Positions 1 to 8,582 of a stretch of DNA of 64,000 bases are shown piece after piece (the first letter of the stretch is position 1; every line of letters starts with the position of its first letter). The position numbers and the translations under genes are program-made. The DNA is from Fictibacillus phosphorivorans. GTDB lineage: Bacteria > Bacillota > Bacilli > Bacillales > Fictibacillaceae. Below the pieces are notes generated by a model. It ran no database searches, was not told the DNA's origin, and was given only the letters and a program-made list of their open reading frames with translations. The DNA lies in assembly GCF_001619875.1 (NCBI RefSeq), contig NZ_LRFC01000001.1:558001-622000 (forward strand), given 5' to 3'.

Positions 1-1
1 T

Positions 2-391
2 GTATCCAATCTATTTATTGAAGACGTAAAACCTTTATGGAAAGAGGCGGCTCGCGTTTTAAAAGAAGGTGGTGTTCTGATTGCAGGTTTTGTAAATCCG
101 CTTCTGTACATTTTTGACGATGAACAAGAGAGGCAAGGGAATCTGGAAGTAAGACACTCTGTTCCATCTTCATCTATTTCTCATTTAACAGAAGAAGAAT
201 TACAAGTATTCAGCCAGTCTAGTGAAACCATTGAGTTTAGTCATACTCTAGAAGATCAAATCCAGGGGCAGTTGGATGCAGGCTTTGTCCTTACCGGTTT
301 GTATGAAGATGACTTTGGCGGAAATCGAATGCTTGATTCCTACATTAATACATTTATTGCGACAAGGGCAGTGAAGATGAGAATAGAATAG
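2..391 (+). CDS. SAM-dependent methyltransferase, C-terminal part (5' end outside window)
   Basis: An open frame runs from the window edge to TAG at 389-391. The first visible residues (WKEAARVLKEGGVLIAGF) are typical of the helix and strand that follow motif III of class I SAM-dependent methyltransferases, where the enzyme organises the substrate side of the Rossmann fold. The rest reads as the C-terminal substrate lobe, ending RAVKMRIE. The SAM-binding motif I lies outside the window, so the substrate cannot be guessed. A rho-independent terminator follows at once, so this is the last gene of its transcript. The family call is fairly safe; any specific function would be invention. Confidence 0.7.
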   Translation, partial: VSNLFIEDVKPLWKEAARVLKEGGVLIAGFVNPLLYIFDDEQERQGNLEVRHSVPSSSISHLTEEELQVFSQSSETIEFSHTLEDQIQGQLDAGFVLTGLYEDDFGGNRMLDSYINTFIATRAVKMRIE

Positions 392-401
392 GGAACATTA
401 A

Positions 402-434
402 AAATAGCTTGGGGTTAAGTCCAAGTTATTTTTT
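402..434 (+). terminator. Rho-independent terminator after the methyltransferase gene
   Basis: The arms AGCTTGG and CCAAGTT flank an 8-nt loop and are followed by a run of T. It lies just after the stop codon at 391. Confidence 0.7.
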
Positions 435-479
435 AGTTAATATTTGTGCAGGTTGTTGTGGACTAATAAATGGTGGGGT

Positions 480-679
480 GGGGGTATTAGCCTAGTCGGT
501 TGTTTGGATATATATAAACTCGCCCCAATTATAGCCGAAACTCGCGGAAATAAGTAAAGAATCTGCGGAATTAAGCCCAAAACTTGCGGGATTATTCTCT
601 TTATCTCATGAAATATTGATTCAGATACCTCACGCTGTATAGTTGATAATGGGTTTTGCGAGATTACACTTCAACCAGC
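480..679. repeat. 21-22 bp period intergenic array with conserved flanks (element copy 1)
   Basis: Four units with cores AAACTCGCC, AAACTCGCGGAAATAAG, ATCTGCGGAATTAAG and ACTTGCGGGATTA start around 516, 538, 559 and 580, spaced 22, 21 and 21 bp. The array is preceded by GGGGGTAT (480-487) and followed by GATACC (624-629). Both flanks align with those of the array near 14.9 kb, so the repeated unit is larger than the array. No gene lies between 392 and 686. Confidence 0.7.
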
Positions 680-686
680 TTTTTCC

Positions 687-866
687 TTACTCCCGTTCAT
701 CGCTCCTTTTCTTATTTTCTCCTAAAATGGCAAGCTGCTTTTTAATCTCAGACAACTCTTTACGAATTGCATTCACTTTTTTTGAGTCATCGATGCCCGT
801 CCTCACCGCATAATGGATAACCGCAAAAAACAAGAAAAACCCGGATACTACCAATAAGATCTCCAT
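687..866 (-). CDS. Small single-pass membrane protein, 59 aa
   Basis: ATG at 866 and stop at 687 give a 59-residue protein. The N-terminus (MEILLVVSGFFLFFAVIHYA) is one hydrophobic transmembrane segment. It is followed by a charged tail rich in Lys and Glu (KKVNAIRKELSEIKKQLAIL) that should form a short amphipathic helix or coiled coil. An AAGGGG ribosome-binding site precedes the ATG at good distance, and the start is only 5 bp after the stop of the acetyltransferase gene, so the two are probably cotranscribed. The architecture resembles small cytoplasm-facing membrane scaffolds of Bacillus, but I do not recognise the family. Coding potential is well supported, function unknown. Confidence 0.65.
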   Translation of the reverse strand: MEILLVVSGFFLFFAVIHYAVRTGIDDSKKVNAIRKELSEIKKQLAILGENKKRSDERE

Positions 867-871
867 ACTTT

Positions 872-1420
872 TTATCCCCTTGAGTTAGTAGATTCCCACT
901 CTTCACGAAGAATGCCCATTCGAATAGAGTCGTAGTATTCACCGTTGTAATAACGGCACTTCCTCATGCGGCCTTCCATCGTCATGCCTAATTTTTCGCC
1001 AACTTTCATCATGCGTTCGTTACCTGACCATGTGGTATAACCGACACGCACTAACGGCATCGTGCTGAACAAATGGTTGATCCATAACGAAAGGGCTCTT
1101 GTGCCGTACCCGCCGCTCCAAAAATTTGGATTGTATATGCCAATCCCCATCTCAAGCCAGTTGGAAGGTTTGTGCTCCCAATAATAACTAACGGTTCCAA
1201 TGAGTTCGCCGTTTACTTCGATCGCCCACCGTTCCTGCTGGTTCACGTAGTTCCCTTTGTTCCGCATAAATTCTTCATATGGAACCTGTTTATGCTCAAA
1301 GTATGGAGCATCCCACTTTTTCCATTCTGGGGCTTTATCTTTATAAAGGAGTTCCCATAGTTTGGCTAGATCCTTTTCTGTGATCGGCCGAATGGTTAAG
1401 TCTTTATCTTGATAAGACAT
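872..1420 (-). CDS. GNAT family N-acetyltransferase (RimJ/RimL-like)
   Basis: This 182-residue protein has the layout of the RimJ/RimL branch of GNAT acetyltransferases, which move an acetyl group from acetyl-CoA to an amine (often a protein N-terminus or a small molecule). The N-terminus reads LTIRPITEKDL. The acetyl-CoA pyrophosphate loop is a variant near residues 100-108 (FWSGGYGTRAL, for the usual Q/RxxGxG/A). It ends with the usual NERMMKVGEKLGM helix and a GRMRKCRYYNGEYYD segment. A GGAGG site precedes the ATG. It is transcribed divergently from the yunD-like gene and is followed by a small membrane protein gene. The substrate is unknown. Confidence 0.85.
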   Translation of the reverse strand: MSYQDKDLTIRPITEKDLAKLWELLYKDKAPEWKKWDAPYFEHKQVPYEEFMRNKGNYVNQQERWAIEVNGELIGTVSYYWEHKPSNWLEMGIGIYNPNFWSGGYGTRALSLWINHLFSTMPLVRVGYTTWSGNERMMKVGEKLGMTMEGRMRKCRYYNGEYYDSIRMGILREEWESTNSRG

Positions 1421-1524
1421 TTCGTTCCTCCGTCTAATTTTATAAACAAATTTATATCTTTTATGATACCATTATTTGTAAAGATGCAGAACGATTCATT
1501 TCACATTTTGGGAGCAGAAAAACA

Positions 1525-2931
1525 ATGAAACTTAAAATCATACATACGAACGATCTTCATAGCAGCTTCGAAAATTTTGCAAAGGCCGTACCTCTTATTA
1601 AGCAGCATAGAGATGAACATACGATTCTGCTAGAAGCTGGGGATTTTGCAGACTTTAAAAGTATCGAATTGCAAGGAACAAGAGGGATAGCTGCTGTTGA
1701 ATTATTAGAGGCTGCAGGCTATGACGCGATTACAGTAGGCAATAACGAGATGTTTAACGGTGTGGATACGCTTCAGTATATGGCCACAAAAAGCTCCGTT
1801 CCGTTTATCAGCAACAACCTTTTTAAAAGTGATACGACTGAAATTCTAGGTATTCATCCCAGCGTTATTTTACATAAAAACGGATTGCGTATTTTAATCA
1901 CAGGTGCCTCGCCTGATCTTGGGGCATTTAACGATGGACTTGGGGTACATAATGAGAATTATATTATCGCGATCGCAAATGAATTGGAAAAAAACCGTGG
2001 GAACTATGATTTGTGCATCCTCCTCAACCATATTGGAACAGTGGCGGATATCGACCTTGCCAAGGAAATTGAAGGCATTGATGTTATCGTTTCTTCACAT
2101 GACCACCAACTGTTTTCTGAAGCGAAGATCGTGAATGATACATTTATCGTGAGTGCAGGTAACTATGGTGAACACATTGGCGTGCTGGAACTTGAAGTGG
2201 ACGGAAAAAGTAAGCAGCTTCTTCATTCAGGGGTCATAAGCACCAAGGACATTGAGGCAGACGAAGAGATCACAGCTATTTTACAAGTAAATAAAGAAAA
2301 AGCGATTGAGACGTTGAGGAAACCGCTTTATGAGCTGGACCAGCCTCTTTGGCATGATGTGATAGAGGAGAATCCCATCACTAACTTAATCGCAGATGGT
2401 TTGAAGGACATGATGAACACGGACTTAGGACTAATGAACAGTGGGATCGCGAACGCGGGTGTCTTTCATTATGTTTCCGATAAAAAGTTGATTGAAGTTT
2501 GTCCTTCACCACTTAACCCAACTTCATTCGAGATTCAAGGAAAGGACATATGGATCGCGATTCAGCAGTCACTTGATGTGCAGCATTGTTTGCTTGATGG
2601 AAGAGGACCTGGTTTTCGTGGGAAGTATGTCGGGTGTTTGCATGTTTCAGGAGCAACAGTCGTACATGATGGTGTACGAGTTCTGGAGATTAATGTCGGT
2701 GACACGCCGCTTGATGAGGAAAAATGGTATACGGTGGCAACGTCAGATTATCTGCAGCGCGGGTCTGGCTATCCTTCTCTTGCAAACAATAAAAACGAGT
2801 TTTACCGACCAGAAGAGATAAAAGAAGTGATCAAAATCTATGCCAACAAGCCAGATTTTGTAAAACGTGCACACGTAAGGAGATTTACCGAGCAACAAGA
2901 ATATGTGGACCTGGGGAGATCACGAAGATGA
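1525..2931 (+). CDS. yunD: Cytoplasmic metallophosphoesterase/5'-nucleotidase (YunD-like)
   Basis: A 468-residue protein of the UshA/5'-nucleotidase superfamily, which hydrolyses nucleotides or related phosphoesters with two metal ions. The N-terminal calcineurin-like domain shows the metal-binding blocks HTNDLHS (residues 7-13), EAGDF, GNNEM (the GNHE block with Asn for His, as I recall for YunD), NHIG and SSHDH. The C-terminal nucleotidase domain starts near residue 270 and includes ENPITNLIADG and the GRGPGFRGKY substrate region. There is no signal peptide, unlike UshA or YfkN, so it should act in the cytoplasm; length matches YunD. Its stop overlaps the next start (ATGA), indicating translational coupling. 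Confidence 0.85.
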   Translation: MKLKIIHTNDLHSSFENFAKAVPLIKQHRDEHTILLEAGDFADFKSIELQGTRGIAAVELLEAAGYDAITVGNNEMFNGVDTLQYMATKSSVPFISNNLFKSDTTEILGIHPSVILHKNGLRILITGASPDLGAFNDGLGVHNENYIIAIANELEKNRGNYDLCILLNHIGTVADIDLAKEIEGIDVIVSSHDHQLFSEAKIVNDTFIVSAGNYGEHIGVLELEVDGKSKQLLHSGVISTKDIEADEEITAILQVNKEKAIETLRKPLYELDQPLWHDVIEENPITNLIADGLKDMMNTDLGLMNSGIANAGVFHYVSDKKLIEVCPSPLNPTSFEIQGKDIWIAIQQSLDVQHCLLDGRGPGFRGKYVGCLHVSGATVVHDGVRVLEINVGDTPLDEEKWYTVATSDYLQRGSGYPSLANNKNEFYRPEEIKEVIKIYANKPDFVKRAHVRRFTEQQEYVDLGRSRR

Positions 2932-3482
2932 CTAGACCACATATCAAAATCGTCATTGGTGCTGGCGTTTACAATAACAATCCCGGCTGGCTTCACACGC
3001 AGGAAGAGGAATTGAATCTTCTGGATGAGAGTAAGTGGGCAGTGAAGTTTGAGAAAAATTCAATCTCTGCTATTCTCGCTGAACATGTGTGGGAGCATCT
3101 TACGTATGAAGAAGGAGTACAAGCAGCAAAACTTTGCCATGACTTTTTAATGCCATCCGGTTACATTCGCTGTGCAGTCCCTGATGGATTTTTTCAGGAT
3201 GCTGAATATCAGAACATGGTTCAGATTGGAGGTCCTGGACCGGCAGATCATCCTGCCAGCTCTCATAAGATCGTTCATAACTACCACACTTTGCAAAAGC
3301 TTTTTGTTGAAGCGGGGTTTGAAGTTCAGTTGCTGGAATACTTTGATGAGCAAGGTATATTTCATGAACAAGAATGGGATGGAAAAGACGGTGTGATTTT
3401 TCGCTCAAAACGCTATGACCCTAGGAATCAAGGGGAAAGTCTCAAGTTTCCTTCACTCCTTGTAGATGCTATTAAACGATAA
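2928..3482 (+). CDS. SAM-dependent methyltransferase-like protein (COG4627 type)
   Basis: A 184-residue protein starting in the ATGA overlap with the yunD-like gene. Its N-terminal sequence (IKIVIGAGVYNNNPGWLHT) resembles motif I of small methyltransferases such as those linked to glycan or natural-product loci, and the block AEHVWEHLTYEEG (near residue 49) is the typical 'EHxxEHL' of COG4627 predicted methyltransferases. A later stretch (LMPSGYIRCAVPDG) matches the 'LKPGGxxRIxVPD' block. The product is cytoplasmic and the substrate is unknown. Cotranscription with a nucleotidase suggests nucleotide-related housekeeping, but that is only inference. Confidence 0.7.
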   Translation: MTRPHIKIVIGAGVYNNNPGWLHTQEEELNLLDESKWAVKFEKNSISAILAEHVWEHLTYEEGVQAAKLCHDFLMPSGYIRCAVPDGFFQDAEYQNMVQIGGPGPADHPASSHKIVHNYHTLQKLFVEAGFEVQLLEYFDEQGIFHEQEWDGKDGVIFRSKRYDPRNQGESLKFPSLLVDAIKR

Positions 3483-3573
3483 CATTCATTTTCCGCAACA
3501 ACACAAAGTAATTAAATAACAGACTAAATAAAATAATGATATGGTTCATATAAGTTATCAAGGGGGGTTACGT

Positions 3574-4086
3574 ATGGAAAAGTGTGTGTACTTCAATGAT
3601 TCATTTTTCTCTTCGGGAAGAACAGAAATATACAATGCTTCTCAAGAAAAGCTTGGGGAACTTGATTTGAAAAGTGCATTCTCTTCCAGTGTGAATGTGG
3701 AGAATGAAAAAGGGGAGATCGTTGTTGAAGGTGGCTTTCCGTTTTTTTCGAGCAGATGGATCATCACCCAGGCTGATGGGACCGAATTGGGTGAGGTGAA
3801 GTCTTCATTTGCGTTTTTCTCGAAGCGTTTTCGATATTCTACAAATGACCATACGTACGAGATTGAGTCCCCGGCTTTTTCAAAAGAATACACAATTCTT
3901 GATGACAATAAAGCGGAAGTGGCAACCTTCAGAAAAATAAATGGATTCTTTCAATCCGCAGCATTTGAATTAACGAATCATTCAGATGTATTGCGAACCG
4001 AAGAACTAATTGCGGTAGTTATGGGCGTTAACGCCATTGAAAAACGGAACCAATCAAGTGCAGGCGGAGTAAATGGCGGGGCATAA
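3574..4086 (+). CDS. LURP-one/tubby C-terminal-like protein
   Basis: A 170-residue protein beginning at the ATG at 3574, chosen over an in-frame ATG at 3541 because AGGGGGG sits just before it. The sequence is a series of short beta strands with repeated patterns of Phe/Ser/Arg (FFSSGRTEIYNA, GGFPFFSSRWIITQADG, FAFFSKRFRYS, YEIESPAFSKEYTI). That is the pattern of LURP-one-related (tubby C-terminal-like) barrels such as Bacillus YxjI. These are cytoplasmic proteins of unclear role. It ends in a Gly/Ser/Asn-rich tail. It stands alone between two non-coding stretches and is followed by a terminator. Family assignment is by recall of pattern, so only moderate. Confidence 0.55.
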   Translation: MEKCVYFNDSFFSSGRTEIYNASQEKLGELDLKSAFSSSVNVENEKGEIVVEGGFPFFSSRWIITQADGTELGEVKSSFAFFSKRFRYSTNDHTYEIESPAFSKEYTILDDNKAEVATFRKINGFFQSAAFELTNHSDVLRTEELIAVVMGVNAIEKRNQSSAGGVNGGA

Positions 4087-4111
4087 CCCCTTTTTAATTA
4101 TAAAATGCCAT

Positions 4112-4157
4112 AAAAAGAAGCTTTCACTCACTATTTCAGAGTGATTGCTTCTTTTTT
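4112..4157 (+). terminator. Rho-independent terminator
   Basis: AAAAAGAAGC-TTTCACTC pairs with GAGTGATT-GCTTCTTTTTT, giving a long stem and a T run after the LURP-one-like gene. Confidence 0.8.
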
Positions 4158-4236
4158 GTGTTTTATTGTACGTGTGAAATGAACACGATAAAGTAAATGT
4201 TCGTTTCATACGAACGCATTTGCTCCCTATAAAATA

Positions 4237-4330
4237 ATTTCACGTTAATTTTAATAATTTCACATTAAACGGGATATATTCACGTTAATCGCAATAATTT
4301 CACGTTAATTTAAATATATTCACGTTAGCT
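4237..4330. repeat. 20-bp period intergenic array (TTCACGTTAA type)
   Basis: The word TTCACGTTAA or a close variant recurs with its CAC at 4241, 4261, 4281, 4301 and 4321, exactly 20 bp apart, with AT-rich variable tails. It fills the gap between two convergent genes. The reverse complement of the same word builds the array near 26.1 kb. Confidence 0.75.
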
Positions 4331-4373
4331 TGATTTCCCGTCTACTTCCGCGAAATTTCCACTACCGCTACTG

Positions 4374-5453
4374 CTACTCCGTAATCCCTGCCTGGACGAT
4401 ATCCACCTTAACTTTTACATCAATCGGGATAGTGGGATACTGCCTTTCCCACTGTTTAATGTCAAAGCCTCTTGTTCGACTTCGTGCCAGATCGCCTAAG
4501 CCGATGGGATCAGCATTCCACTTTTGGAGCTTTGCTACGACTTTGTGAAGCTTCTTATGCATATCTTCTTCTGTTGCTTTTTCAAGCTGTTCCACAAGAG
4601 GAGGTTTACTTACTGGAATTTTAGCCGCTTCACTCACAAGACCTTGGATGTTAATTTCAATTTCGATTTCAGGAGATTGTTTCACATTTTTAAAACGGTA
4701 TTTAGGTTTTGACGAGATATTCTGAATAGTAAAGAATCGATCCTTGCTGAATTTCACTTCATATAAGCCCTGTTCAAATGATTCTGTCATCAGCTTAAGC
4801 ATGAAGGATTCTCTTAAGGATAGTTGGCCTACCATTTTATCCCCTTTTAAGATAGCTGTTCCTTTCACCTTAATGCGATCATCTGTTTCCTCTAATAATG
4901 GCAAGTTAGGATCCATACCTTTTCCGTAATAGGTGTACAGAAAACGGTGAAGATTTGTAGCGGGAATATTTGATTTCATGTTTTGCTTTAAAAGCTGAAA
5001 CAAGTACTTAGATGGTGTTTCACTTAGCGGGTACTTCTTCTCAAGCAGCGTTTTCGTGCTTCCCTGGACAACAGCAAGGTATAGATCACGTCCTACAGCT
5101 GAATCACGCTGCAAAGTGTCGATCAGCTTATAGATTCCTTTTTCCGCTAACTTTTTATCATACAAGGCAACCTCTAGACGGCCGATTTGAAATGGCTTTG
5201 GCGATTCGGCTTGTTCGAGAGCTCTAGCCATTTTACTTGTATGTGTAATTCCAGTAAAAACTTCGGTGATCGGTGGCACATCTTCTCCCCTTTGGGGAAT
5301 GGCCGCCATGGCGTTTAATTTCACTTTATTTTTAGAGTGATAATCATAGCCGACCGCCGTAATGAGCTGGATGTCTTCTAGAATTTTCTTGCTTGGAAAA
5401 CAACCGGTAAGTAAAGTTATTGAAAGGATGATGACAACATATTTTTTAACCAT
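4374..5453 (-). CDS. Spore germination receptor lipoprotein, Ger(x)C family
   Basis: A 359-residue C subunit of a GerA-type germinant receptor, anchored on the outer face of the spore inner membrane. The N-terminus is a lipoprotein signal with lipobox LLTGC (Cys near residue 18). The next block (LEDIQLITAVGYDYHSKNKV) is the conserved 'xxxxxVxAIGID' start of Ger(x)C proteins, followed by HTSKMARALEQAESPKPFQIG, shortened from the family pattern. The C-terminal domain includes KLHKVVAKLQKWNADPIGLG, also family-typical. It is the third gene of an A-B-C operon, overlapping the permease gene by 8 bp. Expression would be in the forespore (sigma G), inferred from the family. Confidence 0.93.
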   Translation of the reverse strand: MVKKYVVIILSITLLTGCFPSKKILEDIQLITAVGYDYHSKNKVKLNAMAAIPQRGEDVPPITEVFTGITHTSKMARALEQAESPKPFQIGRLEVALYDKKLAEKGIYKLIDTLQRDSAVGRDLYLAVVQGSTKTLLEKKYPLSETPSKYLFQLLKQNMKSNIPATNLHRFLYTYYGKGMDPNLPLLEETDDRIKVKGTAILKGDKMVGQLSLRESFMLKLMTESFEQGLYEVKFSKDRFFTIQNISSKPKYRFKNVKQSPEIEIEINIQGLVSEAAKIPVSKPPLVEQLEKATEEDMHKKLHKVVAKLQKWNADPIGLGDLARSRTRGFDIKQWERQYPTIPIDVKVKVDIVQAGITE

Positions 5454-6540
5454 TTTTTGTTTTCCTCACTTTTGTAAAAATAAGCTGGGTTACAAAAAGA
5501 AACGGAATGTAGAGATACAAGATGTAAAAGCCCACTTTCGAAACCGTATTGTTCATCATATCAATCTGCTGACGATCGATAACAAGGATACATGCTGTGA
5601 AAACAACTAAAAGTAAAGCCCGCAATGCACTTTTTTGCTTGATCTTAAATAACCGGTGTAAGCCGCGGCTGACAGACCATAGCCCAATGCAAACATTAGG
5701 CAAGATAACGAAAAGCCAGAGTGCGATTCCTGCATATTCAAAACGCTGTGCAAAGGGCAGGTCGACAATCTTCCATAGCGTAAGTGTCGCCCAAATAGTA
5801 TGCTGAAGCTGTTCCTGATTGTAATAAACAAACGAAACGACTATGGTGATCAAATAGGTGAAAATCGTAAAAAAATTGCCATAATGCGCCCATTTTTGAG
5901 ATTTTTCTGGTTGTTTGAGAAATGGTAGGTATATCAAGATCAATTCAAATCCTACGTAATTAAGAGTAACCCCTTTTGTTGCCGCCAAGATTTCAGTTAT
6001 TGAATGCTCAAAAAATGGCAACAGATTTGAATAGTGACCACTTTTTAAAGCGTAATACTTCAATAAAAATAAAGGGATTGTAATGAAAAAACCTAATACA
6101 GCTAGACCAGCAACAACTCGTATCCCTCCAATTACATATGAATAAGCAAGAAACAGAAAGATAATTGCGATCACTTCAGTTCCAAGTTGTGGGAAAACCC
6201 AGATTTGAATGACTTCGATATAGGTTCTGAGTATGGTGATCACAATTGAGCTGAAATACAGCAGCAATAAAACGCTTAACAGACCACCTATCCATCTTCC
6301 AAACAAACTTCGATGAACGCCAATAATATCGGTCTTTTCTTTTAAAAGAATACGATAGATCATCCAAATAATGATGTTGAATGATAGGCCGCCAAGTACA
6401 ACTGCGATCCAGGCATCGTGACCAGCAGATTTTGCGATATACCGTTCGAATCCGAGAATTCCCACACCTACTTGCATCGTTGTGATCATGTAAAACACCA
6501 TATAGGGTGATATCTGTTTGTTTTCACTAATCTGAGACAT
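5446..6540 (-). CDS. Spore germination receptor permease subunit, GerAB family
   Basis: A 364-residue polytopic membrane protein of the spore permease family (APC superfamily). It forms the B subunit of germinant receptors and is thought to bind the germinant in the inner spore membrane. The start ISPYMVFYMITTMQVGVGILGF is the conserved first helix with the GVGILGFER/IAK signature; about ten further hydrophobic segments follow. It lies 15 bp after the A subunit and overlaps the C subunit. The paralogue at 62-63 kb shares the same opening block. Specific germinant unknown. Confidence 0.93.
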   Translation of the reverse strand: MSQISENKQISPYMVFYMITTMQVGVGILGFERYIAKSAGHDAWIAVVLGGLSFNIIIWMIYRILLKEKTDIIGVHRSLFGRWIGGLLSVLLLLYFSSIVITILRTYIEVIQIWVFPQLGTEVIAIIFLFLAYSYVIGGIRVVAGLAVLGFFITIPLFLLKYYALKSGHYSNLLPFFEHSITEILAATKGVTLNYVGFELILIYLPFLKQPEKSQKWAHYGNFFTIFTYLITIVVSFVYYNQEQLQHTIWATLTLWKIVDLPFAQRFEYAGIALWLFVILPNVCIGLWSVSRGLHRLFKIKQKSALRALLLVVFTACILVIDRQQIDMMNNTVSKVGFYILYLYIPFLFVTQLIFTKVRKTKNG

Positions 6541-6555
6541 ACATACCCCTCTTAT

Positions 6556-8064
6556 TTAGTCCTCAATATCGTGCTTTTCAGTTGCGCGCTTCTTGTTCAT
6601 TCTTTTTTTATCGCTAGTTCTTAATGAGATTGGGCGATTGTTTTGCGAACTGAACGGCATACGAATGAGTGCATCTTTTAAATCATTCGTGCGCAGCGGA
6701 TAAAGCGGCGCAATATAGGGTCTTCCAAGTGAAGTTAACTTCAAAAGGTGAGAAAGGATAAAGGCAAAGCAAATCACGACACCAAGAACACCTAAGAATT
6801 GAGCAGACAATAAGAACGGAAAGCGCAATAGGCGGATCGTGTTACTCATCTGATAGACTGGTGTTGTAAACGATGCGAGTGCGGCTAACGAGACAATGAT
6901 CAACAGAACATTACTTGTGAGTCCAGCTTGAACGGCAGCCGTTCCAATAACGATACCGCCTACGATCCCGATCGTCTGACCAACTTTAGTAGGCAGTCTC
7001 GCTCCTGCCTCACGCAAAAGCTCAATAGAAAGCTCTAGTATGATTGCTTCAAGTATAGGTGGAAACGGAATGTCATTTCTTGATGCCACAAGGGTCGCTA
7101 ACAGGTTTTCAGGAATCATCTCATAATGAAACGTTAAAACCGCTACATAAAGAGGTGAAGACAATACGGAAAACATGACGCCCATCAACCGAATCAACCG
7201 AATAGTGGAAGCAAGTACCCAGTTTAGAAAGTAGTCTTCAAAGGCTGAGAAAAACTCCACGATTGTTGTGGGTCCAGTGAGAGCATGCGGTGAACCGTCC
7301 GCCATAATGGCAATTTTCCCTTCAGCTAGTACACTCGCCACACGGTCGGGACGTTCTGTATCAATCAGCTGTGGAAAAGGTGAGTTGCCGTTGTCTGAAA
7401 TCATTTGGTTGATATAAGAACTGTCTACTATATGATCATATTCAATGTCATTCACTCGTTGTATGGCCGTATTCACATTTTCGCTATCTGCGATTCCATC
7501 TATGTAGATAATGGCAACTCTTGTTTTCGTGAGTTTACCTACGCGCACCTCTTTAACTGTGAACTCTGGGATCGGCAGTCTTTTTCTGATGAGGTTCAAG
7601 TTCGTATCGAGTGATTCTACGAAAGCTTCCTTAGGACCAACTACACTGAACTCTGTTTCTGGAATGGAGATCTGCCGGTTTTCTGTAGAAAGGCTGGGAA
7701 CTAACAAACACTCTGTATCCTCTTTATTCATCTGTATCAAAATATAGCCTTCTGTTACCTTGTTTGAGATATCATGAACATCATTTGTTTTCGTTATGTC
7801 ATCTAATGGCAAGTGTTTCTGAATATCATCCAGGTCTTGAAGGGGGATATCTGTGATATAACGTAATAAATCACGATGAACAAATTCCGGGTTTACGAGA
7901 GTTTTAAAATAGGAGATGTAAAATGTACTTACAGATGACTGTTTAACGGTAGAAAAGTCGGCAGAAGCACTTAATTTTTGCATCAACTCTTGAAAGGTTA
8001 AAGAACCTCGATTCTGGGTCTGTTCGGGTTCTGGCTGTTTTTTCTTTTTCTTAAAAAAGTTCAC
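6556..8064 (-). CDS. Spore germination receptor A subunit, GerAA family
   Basis: About 502 residues from a GTG start at 8064. An upstream in-frame ATG at 8154 would add 30 residues with no family similarity. The GTG start is preceded by GGGTG and gives an N-terminus (NFFKKKKKQ) that matches the paralogue at 60.6 kb (MFKKWREKK), so I prefer it. The N-terminal cytoplasmic domain carries the conserved DTNLNLIRKRLP and VAIIYIDGIADSENV blocks; the C-terminal domain has several membrane helices with PLYVAVLTFHYEMIP and LPTKVGQTIGIVGG. It heads the A-B-C operon. Confidence 0.93.
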   Translation of the reverse strand: MNFFKKKKKQPEPEQTQNRGSLTFQELMQKLSASADFSTVKQSSVSTFYISYFKTLVNPEFVHRDLLRYITDIPLQDLDDIQKHLPLDDITKTNDVHDISNKVTEGYILIQMNKEDTECLLVPSLSTENRQISIPETEFSVVGPKEAFVESLDTNLNLIRKRLPIPEFTVKEVRVGKLTKTRVAIIYIDGIADSENVNTAIQRVNDIEYDHIVDSSYINQMISDNGNSPFPQLIDTERPDRVASVLAEGKIAIMADGSPHALTGPTTIVEFFSAFEDYFLNWVLASTIRLIRLMGVMFSVLSSPLYVAVLTFHYEMIPENLLATLVASRNDIPFPPILEAIILELSIELLREAGARLPTKVGQTIGIVGGIVIGTAAVQAGLTSNVLLIIVSLAALASFTTPVYQMSNTIRLLRFPFLLSAQFLGVLGVVICFAFILSHLLKLTSLGRPYIAPLYPLRTNDLKDALIRMPFSSQNNRPISLRTSDKKRMNKKRATEKHDIED

Positions 8065-8168
8065 GTGAAGCACCCACTCGTTTTTAAAGTAAGTTATTTT
8101 CCTAGCATTTCCTTTGAATTTAATAATATTCTGTTTGGCACTTTTGCAGTGCAACTGAAATTTTTTCG

Positions 8169-8197
8169 TTGACTAATTATGACAGGTAGCCTATGAT
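8169..8197 (+). promoter_or_regulatory. Sigma-A type promoter for the first SAM riboswitch
   Basis: TTGACT (8169-8174), 17 bp spacer, TATGAT (8192-8197). It lies just upstream of the S-box leader. Confidence 0.7.
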
Positions 8198-8220
8198 TAT
8201 CTTTAAATTAAATATTCAAA

Positions 8221-8340
8221 CTCTTATTAAGAGCAGGCGGAGGGAATTAGCCCTATGAAGCCCGGCAACCATCGGAGAAACATGTACGTTTTTTCCGAAA
8301 CGGTGCTAAATCTAACAGCGGTTACGCTGAAAGATGAGAG
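8221..8340 (+). promoter_or_regulatory. SAM-I riboswitch (S-box)
   Basis: The leader has the canonical S-box blocks: CTCTTATTAAGAGCAGG, GGAGGGAATTAGCCCTATGA, AGCCCGGCAACC, GGTGCTAAATC and GATGAGAG. A terminator follows. High SAM should stop transcription before the downstream alpha/beta hydrolase gene, the only gene on this strand within reach. Confidence 0.95.
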
Positions 8341-8360
8341 AACGAACGGATTATATGAGC

Positions 8361-8397
8361 AAACCGTGTTCTCTGATGAACACGGTTTTTTTCTTTT
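8361..8397 (+). terminator. S-box terminator
   Basis: AAACCGTGTT and AACACGGTTT form the stem with CTCTGATG as loop, followed by a long T run. It is the expression platform of the riboswitch. Confidence 0.9.
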
Positions 8398-8454
8398 TTG
8401 GTACAAGTGTAGTGTCCGGTTGTCGCTTGTTGTCGAATCGCCTATATTTTGCGA

Positions 8455-8550
8455 TTAAGACTTAATTGAGCTGTAAAACGACTTAGTTTTTTCATTTTCG
8501 GCTTAATTAGGACCTGTTTTGACTTAATTAGTAGCTATTTAGACTTAATG
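8455..8550. repeat. 20-21 bp period intergenic array (ACTTAATT type)
   Basis: CTTAA or CTTAG words start at 8461, 8482, 8502, 8523 and 8544, spaced 21, 20, 21 and 21 bp. The array sits between the S-box terminator and the hydrolase gene, so it would be in that mRNA's 5' untranslated region. Confidence 0.65.
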
Positions 8551-8582
8551 TGAACCACAAAAAAGAAAAAGGAGTGGGTGAG